Below the pieces are notes generated by a model. The model was not told where the DNA came from, did not search any database, and saw only the letters and a list, made by a program, of their open reading frames with translations. From the IMG/VR virus record IMGVR_UViG_3300021964_005792, positions 1 through 35,372 of that record: a stretch of DNA of 35,372 bases; one strand, given 5' to 3'. The stretch comes from a virus. Of the stretch, positions 17,016 to 24,922 are shown in pieces (the stretch's first letter is position 1; each line of letters starts with the position of its first letter). The position numbers and the translations under genes are program-made.

Positions 17016-17851
17016 TGCTAGACAAAATGAAGATGCTTATTGTTGGTCATGGGTTTGTCGGTAAGGCTGTTGACTATGGATTTTCTCATCCTAAGGTTCA
17101 CAAGACAATTGTCGATCCTAAGTATCCAGATTCTCCAAAACTAGAAGACCTAAACATTGGTCAGTATGAGCTAATCTTTGTTTGTGTACCAACACCATTT
17201 GGTAAGGATGGTAAAATTGATTCTTCCATTCTTGAAGACGTAATGGTTAAGCTTCGTTCTGGTAACAAGATTTTTGATAATACAATTGCAATTAAGTCCA
17301 CAGTAACACCGGACATTCTTCGTAAGGTGAAGGGCCATGGGGTTGTATACAATCCTGAGTTTCTTACAGAGAAGAGTGCGAACGAACAGTTTATTAATCC
17401 TCAGTTCCATGTGATTGGCGGCGCGTTTACAGATGCCCAGCGACTTGGACGTTACTACAAAAAGTATAGTCTGTGCAATCCCTGTCGGATTCACTATATG
17501 GGTATCGAAGAAGCGAGCTTCGTAAAATATACAATCAACAGCTTCCTTGCATTGAAAGTAACATTCTTCAACCAGCTATACGATGCTGCTGTGCAGAATG
17601 ACATTGACTTCAACCAGGTGATCAATGTTGTTGGTGAAGACAGCCGTGTTGGTCATTCACATACTAAGGTACCTGGGTTTGATGGTAAGCAGGGTTATGG
17701 AGGTGCATGCTTCCCTAAAGATACGTCCGCACTTACCAAGTTTAGTGACAAGTTGAGCTTATTAGAGAAAGCTATTATAATCAACAATCAGTATCGGTCA
17801 CAATACGAAAAAGACGAAAGAGAGATTGAGCAAAATGTCAATTATGGATAA
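17012..17851 (+). CDS. UDP-glucose/GDP-mannose dehydrogenase-like protein, truncated form
   Basis: This 279-residue protein has an NAD-binding GHGFVGKA start, FVCVPTPF, a SFVKYTINSFLALKVTF helix and GYGGACFPKDT carrying the catalytic cysteine. It covers the NAD-binding and central domains but lacks most of the C-terminal nucleotide-sugar domain (typical enzymes have 390-450 residues). It may act on an altered substrate or need a partner. Coupled by ATGA to the cytidylyltransferase. Its role could be in decorating host or virion surface sugars. Confidence 0.85.
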   Translation: MMLDKMKMLIVGHGFVGKAVDYGFSHPKVHKTIVDPKYPDSPKLEDLNIGQYELIFVCVPTPFGKDGKIDSSILEDVMVKLRSGNKIFDNTIAIKSTVTPDILRKVKGHGVVYNPEFLTEKSANEQFINPQFHVIGGAFTDAQRLGRYYKKYSLCNPCRIHYMGIEEASFVKYTINSFLALKVTFFNQLYDAAVQNDIDFNQVINVVGEDSRVGHSHTKVPGFDGKQGYGGACFPKDTSALTKFSDKLSLLEKAIIINNQYRSQYEKDEREIEQNVNYG

Positions 17852-18896
17852 ACTAAAAAAGAACAGCAAGATCGCTGATACAGAGGTCCTTGCTAGTTCT
17901 AAGTTCTTCTCAGAGAAAGAGATGACGCCGACTGATGTACCTATGGTCAACGTCGCGTTGTCTGGCTCTGTCGAAGGAGGTCTTGCACCAGGCTTGACTG
18001 TCCTGGCTGGACCATCAAAGCATTTCAAGACATCGTTTGCACTTCTGATGGCAGCCGCCTATCTGAAGAAGTATCCAGATGCTGTTATGCTTTTCTATGA
18101 CTCTGAGTTTGGCTCCCCACAGTCATACTTCGAGGCGTTTGGTATTGACGTTAGTCGAGTACTACATACTCCTGTGGCAAACGTAGAAGAACTAAAGTTC
18201 GATATGATGTCGCAATTGGAAGAGATTGCTCGTGAAGATAACGTCATTGTTGTTATTGATTCTATTGGTAACCTGGCGTCTAAGAAAGAAGTTGAGGATG
18301 CTCTAAACGAGAAGTCTGTTGCAGATATGTCTCGTGCTAAGGCACTCAAGGGTCTGTTCCGTATGGTAACCCCGTACCTAACTATGAAGAATATTCCTCT
18401 TCTTGCGGTTAACCATACGTACAAAGAGATTGGTCTCTTTCCTAAGGATGTTGTTGGAGGTGGAACAGGTATCTACTATTCTGCTGATAACATCTGGATC
18501 CTTGGTCGTCAACAAGATAAGGTTGGCTCAGAGATCAAAGGATATCATTTTGTAATCAATGTGGAGAAATCACGTTATGTTAAAGAAAAGTCTAGAATTC
18601 CTATCTCGGTTAGTTGGGATGGGGGGGTCGAAAAGTACTCCGGACTCCTCGAAGTCGCCCTCGCCGGCGGCTATGTCGTTAAACCGTCAAACGGATGGTA
18701 CGCCCGAAACGTGGCCGTTCCCGGCGACGAAAACGGAACTGGACCTAAGTACCGCGAAAAAGACACGCTCGCGGAAGAGTTCTGGAAACCAATCTTCGAA
18801 GAAACAGACTTCAAAGAATTCATCAAGAAGCAATTCTCGATCGGGCACCAGACGCAAGTCGACCCAGAAAGTATCGTAAATGAGTCTACTGACTGA
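17835..18896 (+). CDS. uvsX: UvsX recombinase (RecA-like)
   Basis: This 353-residue protein has the UvsX-type Walker A GPSKHFKTS (about residues 59-67), FYDSEFG, Walker B VVIDSIGNL and AVNHTYKE (L2 region). It drives strand invasion in recombination-dependent replication with UvsW and gp46/47. I chose ATG 17835 over a TTG at 17826. From about 18610 to the end, codon usage changes sharply to C- and G-ending codons, unlike the first 770 bases (see findings). The protein sequence remains a plausible UvsX C-terminus. Confidence 0.95.
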   Translation: MSIMDKLKKNSKIADTEVLASSKFFSEKEMTPTDVPMVNVALSGSVEGGLAPGLTVLAGPSKHFKTSFALLMAAAYLKKYPDAVMLFYDSEFGSPQSYFEAFGIDVSRVLHTPVANVEELKFDMMSQLEEIAREDNVIVVIDSIGNLASKKEVEDALNEKSVADMSRAKALKGLFRMVTPYLTMKNIPLLAVNHTYKEIGLFPKDVVGGGTGIYYSADNIWILGRQQDKVGSEIKGYHFVINVEKSRYVKEKSRIPISVSWDGGVEKYSGLLEVALAGGYVVKPSNGWYARNVAVPGDENGTGPKYREKDTLAEEFWKPIFEETDFKEFIKKQFSIGHQTQVDPESIVNESTD

Positions 18897-19188
18897 AGGT
18901 AAAGATTACGATCTAGTCCCTATTCAGGATGATGAGGATGGGTGGGAAGTCCGATTGTTAGAAGGACCCCACCCTGAAACTGTTATCAGATTTGCGAACA
19001 TACAAATGGATGGCAGAGGACGTGATGATGTAGAACTCCGCTACAGTTTTGTGGTGATATCTTCTCCTGATGCTAGTCTAACTCATGAAAACGTTGAGCT
19101 GCAAGAGTATGTTGGTGATGTGTTATACACAATTATCCATTACGGGTTGCAGGATGGATCTTTACTCACAAAAGAGAGAGAACAATGA
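18880..19188 (+). CDS. Conserved small acidic phage protein
   Basis: This is a 102-residue acidic protein with beta-strand-rich sequence (GWEVRLLEGPHPETVIRFANI, LRYSFVVISSP) and an amphipathic C-terminal helix. It overlaps the uvsX end by 17 bp and the next gene by 4 bp. It could be a UvsX accessory by position, but I recognise no family. Confidence 0.7.
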   Translation: MSLLTEGKDYDLVPIQDDEDGWEVRLLEGPHPETVIRFANIQMDGRGRDDVELRYSFVVISSPDASLTHENVELQEYVGDVLYTIIHYGLQDGSLLTKEREQ

Positions 19189-19628
19189 AAATTTTAATTA
19201 TGGGTCTACCAGGTTCTGGTAAGACGTGGCTTGCTGAACGTCTAAAGAAGCATACTGGCTGGGGCTGGTTCAATGCTGATGAAGTTCGTGGAATGGCCAA
19301 CGACTGGGAGTTTGGACCAGAAGCTCGTCTTCGTCAAGCGGCACGGATGAATAACCTTGCACAATTCGAATCCAACAATGGTCGGATTGTAATGTGTGAC
19401 TTTGTTTGTCCGTTGCCTGAGACTCGTGAAATCTTTAATGCTGACTATACGATTTGGGTCAATACAATTAAAGAGGGTCGGTTTGAAGACACAAACAAGA
19501 TGTTTGTTGAACCAACTACTTTTGACCTGTTAATCACAGACCACCTGTCTGATGATGCAATTGAGGAACTAGCGGGTAACCTTAAGGATAAATTCAAATG
19601 GAAACAGTCGACAGAAAACGCCATCTAG
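19185..19628 (+). CDS. CysC-like (adenylylsulfate kinase-type) P-loop kinase
   Basis: This 147-residue protein has Walker A GLPGSGKTW (residues 7-15), then WFNADEVRG and IVMCDFVCPLPETR. These match the APS-kinase family layout (Asp-Glu-Val-Arg and the C/P segment after strand 4). APS kinases make PAPS, but CysC homologues also phosphorylate other nucleotide substrates, such as CDP-diphosphoramidate in Campylobacter capsule synthesis. It is coupled to a DUF2061 membrane protein and a small nucleotidyltransferase, so a three-gene unit is likely. Substrate unresolved. Confidence 0.8.
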   Translation: MKILIMGLPGSGKTWLAERLKKHTGWGWFNADEVRGMANDWEFGPEARLRQAARMNNLAQFESNNGRIVMCDFVCPLPETREIFNADYTIWVNTIKEGRFEDTNKMFVEPTTFDLLITDHLSDDAIEELAGNLKDKFKWKQSTENAI

Positions 19629-19819
19629 CAAAAGCAGTAACGTGGCGCATTATTGCTAGTATAACTACAGCAGCAATTGCATGGACATTTGGACTCCCCC
19701 CTAAAGCGGTCGGCTTTGTATTTGTAGCAGATCTAGTTATTAAATTCTTCTTGTACTATGCACATGAACGTGTATGGTACAAACACATTAAGTTTGGAGT
19801 GAGAAAAAATGACGTTTGA
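19598..19819 (+). CDS. DUF2061 two-span membrane protein
   Basis: This is a 73-residue protein starting KRHLAKAVTWRIIASITTA and ending FFLYYAHERVWYKHIKFG, the two characteristic ends of DUF2061. Two hydrophobic helices suggest an inner-membrane hairpin. From memory, DUF2061 genes occur beside sulfate-assimilation or CysC-type kinase genes in bacteria, in line with the upstream gene. It overlaps the kinase by 31 bp and the next gene by 11 bp. Confidence 0.85.
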   Translation: METVDRKRHLAKAVTWRIIASITTAAIAWTFGLPPKAVGFVFVADLVIKFFLYYAHERVWYKHIKFGVRKNDV

Positions 19820-20213
19820 TTGGGAAAAGCCAACAGTACAGATGTTGGGTAGGTGGCAGCCATGGCATGATGGCCATCAAGAATTGTTTAAGCGTATCCA
19901 TGCCATCACAGGCCAAGTGTTTATTATGGTCCGCACTGTGCCTAAGGACAAAGAAGCAAACGACCGTGTGCCTGGCCAGAATGATAACCCGTTTGACTTT
20001 CCTACTGTTGTTAAGAACATCGAGGAAGGTTTGGCTAAGGATGGATTTACTAATGGCGTTGAATATATTATTCAACAAGTGCCGAACATTGTTGACATTA
20101 GCTATGGTCGCGGTGTAGGATATACGTTTACAGAACATGATCTCGGCCAAGCGGTTCATGATATCTCTGCAACGAAGATCCGCGCTAAGATGCGAGAAGA
20201 AGGAAAACTTTGA
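19809..20213 (+). CDS. Small HxGH nucleotidyltransferase
   Basis: This 134-residue protein has a Rossmann nucleotidyltransferase pattern: QMLGRWQPWHDGHQELF (HxGH) near residues 12-28 and ISATKIRAKM (the ISxTxIR motif) near the end. It could be a cytidylyl- or adenylyltransferase. Next to a CysC-like kinase it may supply an activated nucleotide intermediate. The stop overlaps the TTG start of gene 41 (TTGA). Confidence 0.8.
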   Translation: MTFDWEKPTVQMLGRWQPWHDGHQELFKRIHAITGQVFIMVRTVPKDKEANDRVPGQNDNPFDFPTVVKNIEEGLAKDGFTNGVEYIIQQVPNIVDISYGRGVGYTFTEHDLGQAVHDISATKIRAKMREEGKL

Positions 20214-21577
20214 ACATAAACATCGAACAGACTATTTTACGTAATATACTGACAAATGAGCAGTATATGCGTAAGGTGTTACCATTTGTTAAACCTGATT
20301 ACTTTGAGGGTGTATATCGCCAGCTGTATAAAGAGGTTGGTAAGTTTGTTTCTAAATATAATAAGCTCCCTACATTGGAAGCGTTTAAGATTGAGCTCGA
20401 TCAAGCAAATACATTGAGTGATGAGCAATATCGTCACGCAGTTGAGATCATCCCACATATCTTTGGTAAAGATCCTGTAGACGATAAGTGGTTGTTAGAC
20501 ACTACCGAGAAGTGGTGCCAGGATAGAGCCGTATATAATGCGATTATGGAGTCGATTACTATTATTGATGGTAAGCATCAGACTCTTACGAAGAATGCTC
20601 TACCTGATATTCTACAGAAAGCATTAGCAGTATCATTTGATGCTAACATTGGCCACGACTACGTTGAGAACGTAGAGGAACGATATGAGTTTTACCATGA
20701 GCAGGAAGAAAGAATCCCCTTTGACCTTGAGTACTTCAACAAAATCACCAAAGGCGGGCTTCCTAACAAAACTCTTAATGTTGCTCTTGCTGGCACCGGT
20801 GTTGGTAAGTCTCTATTCATGTGCCATATGGCTGCTAATGCTCTTACACAAGGCCGTAACGTCCTCTACATAACTATGGAGATGGCTGAGGAGCGTATTG
20901 CTGAACGTATCGATGCCAACTTATTGAACGTACCTATTGATCAGCTTGAGCATTTGTCTAAGTCGATGTTGACTACAAAAGTGCAAGATATTGCTGCTAA
21001 GACGAATGGCAAGTTAATTATCAAAGAGTATCCAACAGGTCAGGCAAACACCGGACACTTCCGTGCGTTACTTAATGAGCTTAAACTGAAGAAGTCTTTT
21101 GTACCAGAGATTGTTATGATAGATTACCTAAATATCTGTGCTTCTGCTAGAATGAAGGCAATGGGTGGTGCAATCAATTCTTATACCTATATCAAGGCAA
21201 TTGCTGAGGAGTTACGGGGACTTGCTGTCGAGTTCAACGTACCTTTTGTATCAGCAACCCAGACAACCAGGTCCGGTTATTCCAGTTCGGATCCTGGACT
21301 TGAAGATACGTCAGAGAGTTTTGGTCTCCCTGCTACTGCCGATCTAATGTTTGCGCTTGTATCTAATGAGGATTTAGAGAGCCAGGGTCAGATTATGGTT
21401 AAGCAGCTGAAGAATAGATATAATGATCCAAGTATGTTTAAAAGGTTTGTACTTGGTGTAGATAGATCTAAGATGCGACTGTATGATGTAGAGAATGCAA
21501 CTGCAGAGCTGGTAGACGATGGTCCGCTATTTGATAAGTCGACCAACAACAAATTCAAAGACTTTAAGATGGAATGA
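20210..21577 (+). CDS. 41: gp41 replicative DNA helicase (DnaB-like)
   Basis: This 455-residue protein has ALAGTGVGKS (Walker A, about residues 194-203), TMEMAEERIAERIDA, MIDYLNI (Walker B) and SATQTTRSGYSSSD. The start is the rare TTG at 20210, supported by AAGGA 5-10 bp upstream and by N-terminal similarity to T4 gp41 from the first residues. It unwinds DNA ahead of gp43 at the fork. It is coupled to the preceding gene by TTGA. Confidence 0.95.
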   Translation: MNINIEQTILRNILTNEQYMRKVLPFVKPDYFEGVYRQLYKEVGKFVSKYNKLPTLEAFKIELDQANTLSDEQYRHAVEIIPHIFGKDPVDDKWLLDTTEKWCQDRAVYNAIMESITIIDGKHQTLTKNALPDILQKALAVSFDANIGHDYVENVEERYEFYHEQEERIPFDLEYFNKITKGGLPNKTLNVALAGTGVGKSLFMCHMAANALTQGRNVLYITMEMAEERIAERIDANLLNVPIDQLEHLSKSMLTTKVQDIAAKTNGKLIIKEYPTGQANTGHFRALLNELKLKKSFVPEIVMIDYLNICASARMKAMGGAINSYTYIKAIAEELRGLAVEFNVPFVSATQTTRSGYSSSDPGLEDTSESFGLPATADLMFALVSNEDLESQGQIMVKQLKNRYNDPSMFKRFVLGVDRSKMRLYDVENATAELVDDGPLFDKSTNNKFKDFKME

Positions 21578-21578
21578 T

Positions 21579-22250
21579 ATGAAAGCAAAACTAATTAGTG
21601 TATCAAAACCAACAAGGGAGATGTATAATGAAGGTCTTTCAGATGCGCAGGACCTTATCGCATTCTGCGCCCGAGTATCCAATCCAACCAATCAGTTCAA
21701 CCTCGGCACAGCAGAAAAACTCATCCGATACCTGGCCAAGCACAAGCATTGGTCTCCTTTTGAAATGGTGTCAGCCTGTATTGAAGTCGAAACCACCAGA
21801 GATATCGCACGTCAGCTACTACGACATCGTTCCTTTTCCTTCCAAGAATTTTCCCAACGCTACGCCGACCCAACGAAAGATATGGAATTTGTATATCGGC
21901 AGGCACGTCTTCAAGACGAGACAAATAGACAAAACAGTATAGAGACGGAAGATAGGCAGCTGCAGACCGATTGGCTCCATGCTCAGATGAGAGTTGCGCA
22001 CAACTGTCAGAAAGAGTATAATTGGGCTATCAAGCAAGGTATTGCAAAAGAACAGGCACGAGCATTACTACCAGAAGGTTTGATGATGTCTCGTTTGTAT
22101 GTTAACGGTACCATTCGCTCATGGATTCATTATGTTGAGTTGAGATCGTCCAACGGTACACAAAGAGAACACATGGAAGTTGCTCGCGAGTGCAGCAAGG
22201 CAATTGCAGAGATATTTCCCATGATTAAGGAGTACACACATGATCAATGA
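21579..22250 (+). CDS. thyX: ThyX flavin-dependent thymidylate synthase
   Basis: This 223-residue protein has the defining motif RHRSFSFQEFSQRY (RHRxxSxxEFSxRY) near residues 82-95, and a terminal ELRSSNGTQREHMEVA. It makes dTMP from dUMP using methylene-tetrahydrofolate, FAD and NADPH. The ATG at 21579 follows the gp41 stop by one base. Bases about 21640-21900 are rich in C-ending codons compared with the flanking sequence (see findings). It works with the dUTPase/dCTP deaminase-like and dNMP kinase genes downstream. Confidence 0.96.
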   Translation: MKAKLISVSKPTREMYNEGLSDAQDLIAFCARVSNPTNQFNLGTAEKLIRYLAKHKHWSPFEMVSACIEVETTRDIARQLLRHRSFSFQEFSQRYADPTKDMEFVYRQARLQDETNRQNSIETEDRQLQTDWLHAQMRVAHNCQKEYNWAIKQGIAKEQARALLPEGLMMSRLYVNGTIRSWIHYVELRSSNGTQREHMEVARECSKAIAEIFPMIKEYTHDQ

Positions 22251-22449
22251 GATCTCAACATATTACAAGGATAATGGCGACTATTGCGTTGTATACAAGA
22301 CAGGGCCGCAATCATATGCTATCGACTATTTTACAAGTACCGGTGTAAAGATCACCGAAGAGCACTTCCCTGTAAATAGTCTAAACTATGTGGAAGATGC
22401 GGCAGAGAATTGGACGTTGGGTATAAAGAAACTAGACATAGAGGTATAA
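22240..22449 (+). CDS. Small hypothetical protein between thyX and queD
   Basis: This is a 69-residue protein of mixed strands (DYCVVYKTGPQSYAIDYF) with an acidic tail. It overlaps thyX by 11 bp and abuts queD without a gap, so it belongs to the same transcript. I recognise no family. Confidence 0.7.
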   Translation: MINEISTYYKDNGDYCVVYKTGPQSYAIDYFTSTGVKITEEHFPVNSLNYVEDAAENWTLGIKKLDIEV

Positions 22450-22983
22450 ATGGCGAAATACTATTCGACAAAGACGTATGGAAATGATCGAGGACTTAGC
22501 ACTTGCTTTCGACAGTGGCGTGCGAGCCATTCCCACTGTTCTACTCTTCATGGTTATTCAATTGGTATTAAGCTCATCTTTTCTAGTGAGTCTTTGGATG
22601 ATCGTAACTGGGTAATGGACTTTGGTGGTCTGAAGATGTTCAAGGAATGGTCGGAGTATATGTTCGACCATACACTTGTCGTTGCTAAAGACGATCCATA
22701 TCTCGAAGAGTTCCAACGACTGTCACATCTAGGTAATCTTCCTAGTGGCACTGGTGAGTTTCCTAACGTCAAGCCGCACGAGCGCGGAGCTATATGTGAT
22801 CTGCGGATTGTTGACGCTGTTGGTTGTGAGGGGTTCGCTAAGATGTGTTATGACAAGATGAGCGAGCTATTAGAAGAAATGAAACAGAACAAGCACAGCA
22901 GATATCCTGTTGGTGCAACAGTAAAGTTAGTAAGTGCTGAAGTATTTGAGCATCAAGCTAACTCGGCTATCTACGAAGGCTAA
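22450..22983 (+). CDS. queD: QueD-like 6-carboxy-tetrahydropterin synthase
   Basis: This is a 177-residue T-fold enzyme. The catalytic-type Cys in STCFRQWRASHSHC, the zinc histidines (SHSH, LHGY), WVMDFGGLK, MFDHTL and the terminal EVFEHQANS are QueD/PTPS hallmarks. It converts dihydroneopterin triphosphate (the FolE product) to carboxytetrahydropterin, the second step to preQ0. It is longer than bacterial QueD (about 120), with an insertion around residues 75-110. Pathway partners FolE, QueE and QueC are in the window. Confidence 0.9.
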   Translation: MAKYYSTKTYGNDRGLSTCFRQWRASHSHCSTLHGYSIGIKLIFSSESLDDRNWVMDFGGLKMFKEWSEYMFDHTLVVAKDDPYLEEFQRLSHLGNLPSGTGEFPNVKPHERGAICDLRIVDAVGCEGFAKMCYDKMSELLEEMKQNKHSRYPVGATVKLVSAEVFEHQANSAIYEG

Positions 22984-22984
22984 T

Positions 22985-23152
22985 ATGAAATTACCTGTTA
23001 AGTTTACTGTACCTGTAATTGAGTTTGAAGGTGATCTAGCATTAGAATTTCCTGACGAGCTAATGGCTGAGGCTGGTTGGAAAGTTGGAGATACCCTAGA
23101 ATGGTACGATAATGAAGACGGTTCTTGGACGATAAAGAAAAAAGATGAGTGA
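22985..23152 (+). CDS. AbrB/MazE-like small protein
   Basis: This is a 55-residue protein with the swapped-hairpin pattern LEFPDELMAEAGWKVGDTLEWYDNEDG, as in SpoVT/AbrB-type DNA-binding proteins and antitoxins. Similar single-domain proteins are found in T4-like marine phages. I see no toxin gene beside it. The ATG at 22985 follows the queD stop by one base; it overlaps queE by 8 bp. A regulatory role is possible but unproven. Confidence 0.75.
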   Translation: MKLPVKFTVPVIEFEGDLALEFPDELMAEAGWKVGDTLEWYDNEDGSWTIKKKDE

Positions 23153-24032
23153 TAAAAAATATGCTTACAGCGAGATCTTCTACTCTATGCAGGGGGAAGG
23201 TCACTACACCGGTGAACCTACAGCTTGGTTGAGGTTCTTTCTTTGTAACTTGCAATGTGATGGATTTGGTCAGAAAGATCCAACTAATCCAGATACGTAT
23301 GATCTACCATATCAAAAGATCAAAGTAGAGGACTTTAAACGAATCGAAGACCTTCCTGTATTTGAGAAAGGTTGTGATTCGTCATACTCATGGTCTGCTA
23401 AGTTTAAACATCTTCAGCACAAACATACTGCTAATGAGATTGCAGAAAAGATTCTAGACGTTATTCCCAACCGTAAGTTTGACAACAATATCCATATGTG
23501 CTTTACTGGTGGCGAGCCTATGATGAAGCACGCCCAACAAGCCAGCTGTGCAGTGTTGCAGTACTATGAACAACACGGACAGGATATTCCATCAGTAACA
23601 TATGAAACAAACGGTACGCAAGAACTGACAGACGATTTTCTTGGCTATTGGTCATCGAATATGTCGACGGAGCTGTTCTTTTCTATTAGTCCCAAGTTGT
23701 GGACAGTTGCTGGCGAGAAGCGAGAAAAGGCAATTCAACCACAAGTGGTGTCACAATATTATGATCTATCGCCAGAGGGACAGCTAAAGTTTGTATGTAG
23801 CGGTACTGAGGAAAGCTGGCAAGAGATTGACGATGTAATTAAGTTGTATCGTGCAGAGGGTGTGAAGTATCCTATTTGGATCATGCCTCTTGGTGGTACG
23901 GTTGAGGGTCAGCGAGGAGAAGTAGATGGCCATATTCCAGCTCATGTTATTGCTGACGCCGCCTTGGCACGTGGGTATCGGGTATCTGCTCGTGTACATG
24001 CTTATCTCTGGGCAAACATCATCGGAAAGTAA
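23145..24032 (+). CDS. queE: QueE-like 7-carboxy-7-deazaguanine synthase (radical SAM)
   Basis: This 295-residue protein has EIFYSMQGEGHYTGEPTAWLR at the start and CFTGGEPMM in the middle, as in QueE. The iron-sulfur motif is stretched: Cys34-x3-Cys38, then 38 residues before Cys77 (KGCDSSYSW), instead of the usual close third Cys. It would convert carboxytetrahydropterin to carboxydeazaguanine, the QueC substrate. It is longer than bacterial QueE (about 210-240). I infer that Cys77 is the third cluster ligand because no nearer Cys exists. Confidence 0.88.
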   Translation: MSDKKYAYSEIFYSMQGEGHYTGEPTAWLRFFLCNLQCDGFGQKDPTNPDTYDLPYQKIKVEDFKRIEDLPVFEKGCDSSYSWSAKFKHLQHKHTANEIAEKILDVIPNRKFDNNIHMCFTGGEPMMKHAQQASCAVLQYYEQHGQDIPSVTYETNGTQELTDDFLGYWSSNMSTELFFSISPKLWTVAGEKREKAIQPQVVSQYYDLSPEGQLKFVCSGTEESWQEIDDVIKLYRAEGVKYPIWIMPLGGTVEGQRGEVDGHIPAHVIADAALARGYRVSARVHAYLWANIIGK

Positions 24033-24035
24033 ATA

Positions 24036-24194
24036 ATGAATCATTTTAATGTATCGCTTGCAAAAAGTATTCTGAGAATCACAGCTTGTGGATTCCTAAT
24101 CGACGCAAGTCTGGTTATTGCTGGTGGTCTACTGGTCGCCGCAGAAGCAATGGGAATTCTAGAAGAGTTTGTTGACAAACGAAAAGAAGATTGA
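24036..24194 (+). CDS. 52-residue single-span membrane protein
   Basis: The ATG lies 3 bp after the queE stop. One hydrophobic stretch (ITACGFLIDASLVIAGGLLVAAEAMG) is followed by a charged EEFVDKRKED tail, so a single inner-membrane span is likely. Its stop overlaps the -35 box of the next promoter. Function unknown. Confidence 0.65.
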   Translation: MNHFNVSLAKSILRITACGFLIDASLVIAGGLLVAAEAMGILEEFVDKRKED

Positions 24195-24219
24195 CATTAA
24201 TTACAAAAGCAGTTATAAT
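24191..24219 (+). promoter_or_regulatory. Perfect sigma70 promoter
   Basis: Consensus TTGACA (24191-24196), 17 bp, consensus TATAAT (24214-24219). Both boxes are perfect, so this should be one of the strongest early promoters in the window. The leader to the ATG at 24248 is about 20-25 bases. Confidence 0.88.
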
Positions 24220-24247
24220 TAAGTTGTTTTTGTGATTGAGTTATATT

Positions 24248-24922
24248 ATGAATGCACAAACCGCTGCTGTCTTGATTCGTTCAATGTTAGATGTCAAGGA
24301 TCAGGTCGAACGATCTATGGACCTTGCTCGAGCAATTGGTACAATTATCTTTGAAGTGGATACAACAAAATCTGGGTTTGTATCTAAATCACTGATCGAT
24401 AGAAATGGGTTTCGAGTTGCTGGTGGATGTGAAGATCATTATCATTCCCGACAACAAGCTGCATACAAGATTATTGATGCGAACCCTGAGATCGACCGAA
24501 TCATTGACTTCCTTGGTGAGTTCTCTAAGGTCCACCTCGTCACGTCAGAAGAGAACATTAGGTTGTCGCCAATACAGAACGGGACTAACACTCGTCATCT
24601 TCCGTGGAAAGAGCAATATGAACTTGCTGGTATTGAGCTTGTAGAAGACAAAGGGATGGCTCCTCGCTATTACTATGCTCGCTATTGGACTCCTGATACT
24701 GGATTAATCGGCCAGCGTGGTTTTGATACTATCGAAGAAGCAGCAACCGACACCGGTCTTAGTTATGACGAGCTTCGCAAGCGTTGTAAGTCAAAGGCTA
24801 AGAAGTGGGAGCGTTATGGTGTAGACCCTATCATCAACGAGAAATATATGAGCTGGGTGCGTTTTGGTGGTGAGTATCCGTTTAGGTATGCCCCTGACGT
24901 TTATTCGTATGCTAAGCAATGA
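24248..24922 (+). CDS. Hypothetical early protein, possible DNA-binding C-terminus
   Basis: This is a 224-residue protein read from the perfect sigma70 promoter at 24191. The N-terminal half is helical then strand-rich. Around residues 155-185 the segment FDTIEEAATDTGLSYDELRKRCKS looks like a NUMOD/IENR-type helix-turn-helix, as found in phage endonuclease-associated proteins. I see no nuclease catalytic motif. ATG 24248 is preferred to an in-frame TTG at 24236. Strong early expression suggests a host-takeover role, as inference. Confidence 0.7.
   Translation: MNAQTAAVLIRSMLDVKDQVERSMDLARAIGTIIFEVDTTKSGFVSKSLIDRNGFRVAGGCEDHYHSRQQAAYKIIDANPEIDRIIDFLGEFSKVHLVTSEENIRLSPIQNGTNTRHLPWKEQYELAGIELVEDKGMAPRYYYARYWTPDTGLIGQRGFDTIEEAATDTGLSYDELRKRCKSKAKKWERYGVDPIINEKYMSWVRFGGEYPFRYAPDVYSYAKQ

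Noticed and set aside
22985-23152. Toxin-antitoxin pair with the AbrB/MazE-like gene as antitoxin
   Set aside because: Neighbours are QueD and QueE; there is no toxin-like ORF beside it.
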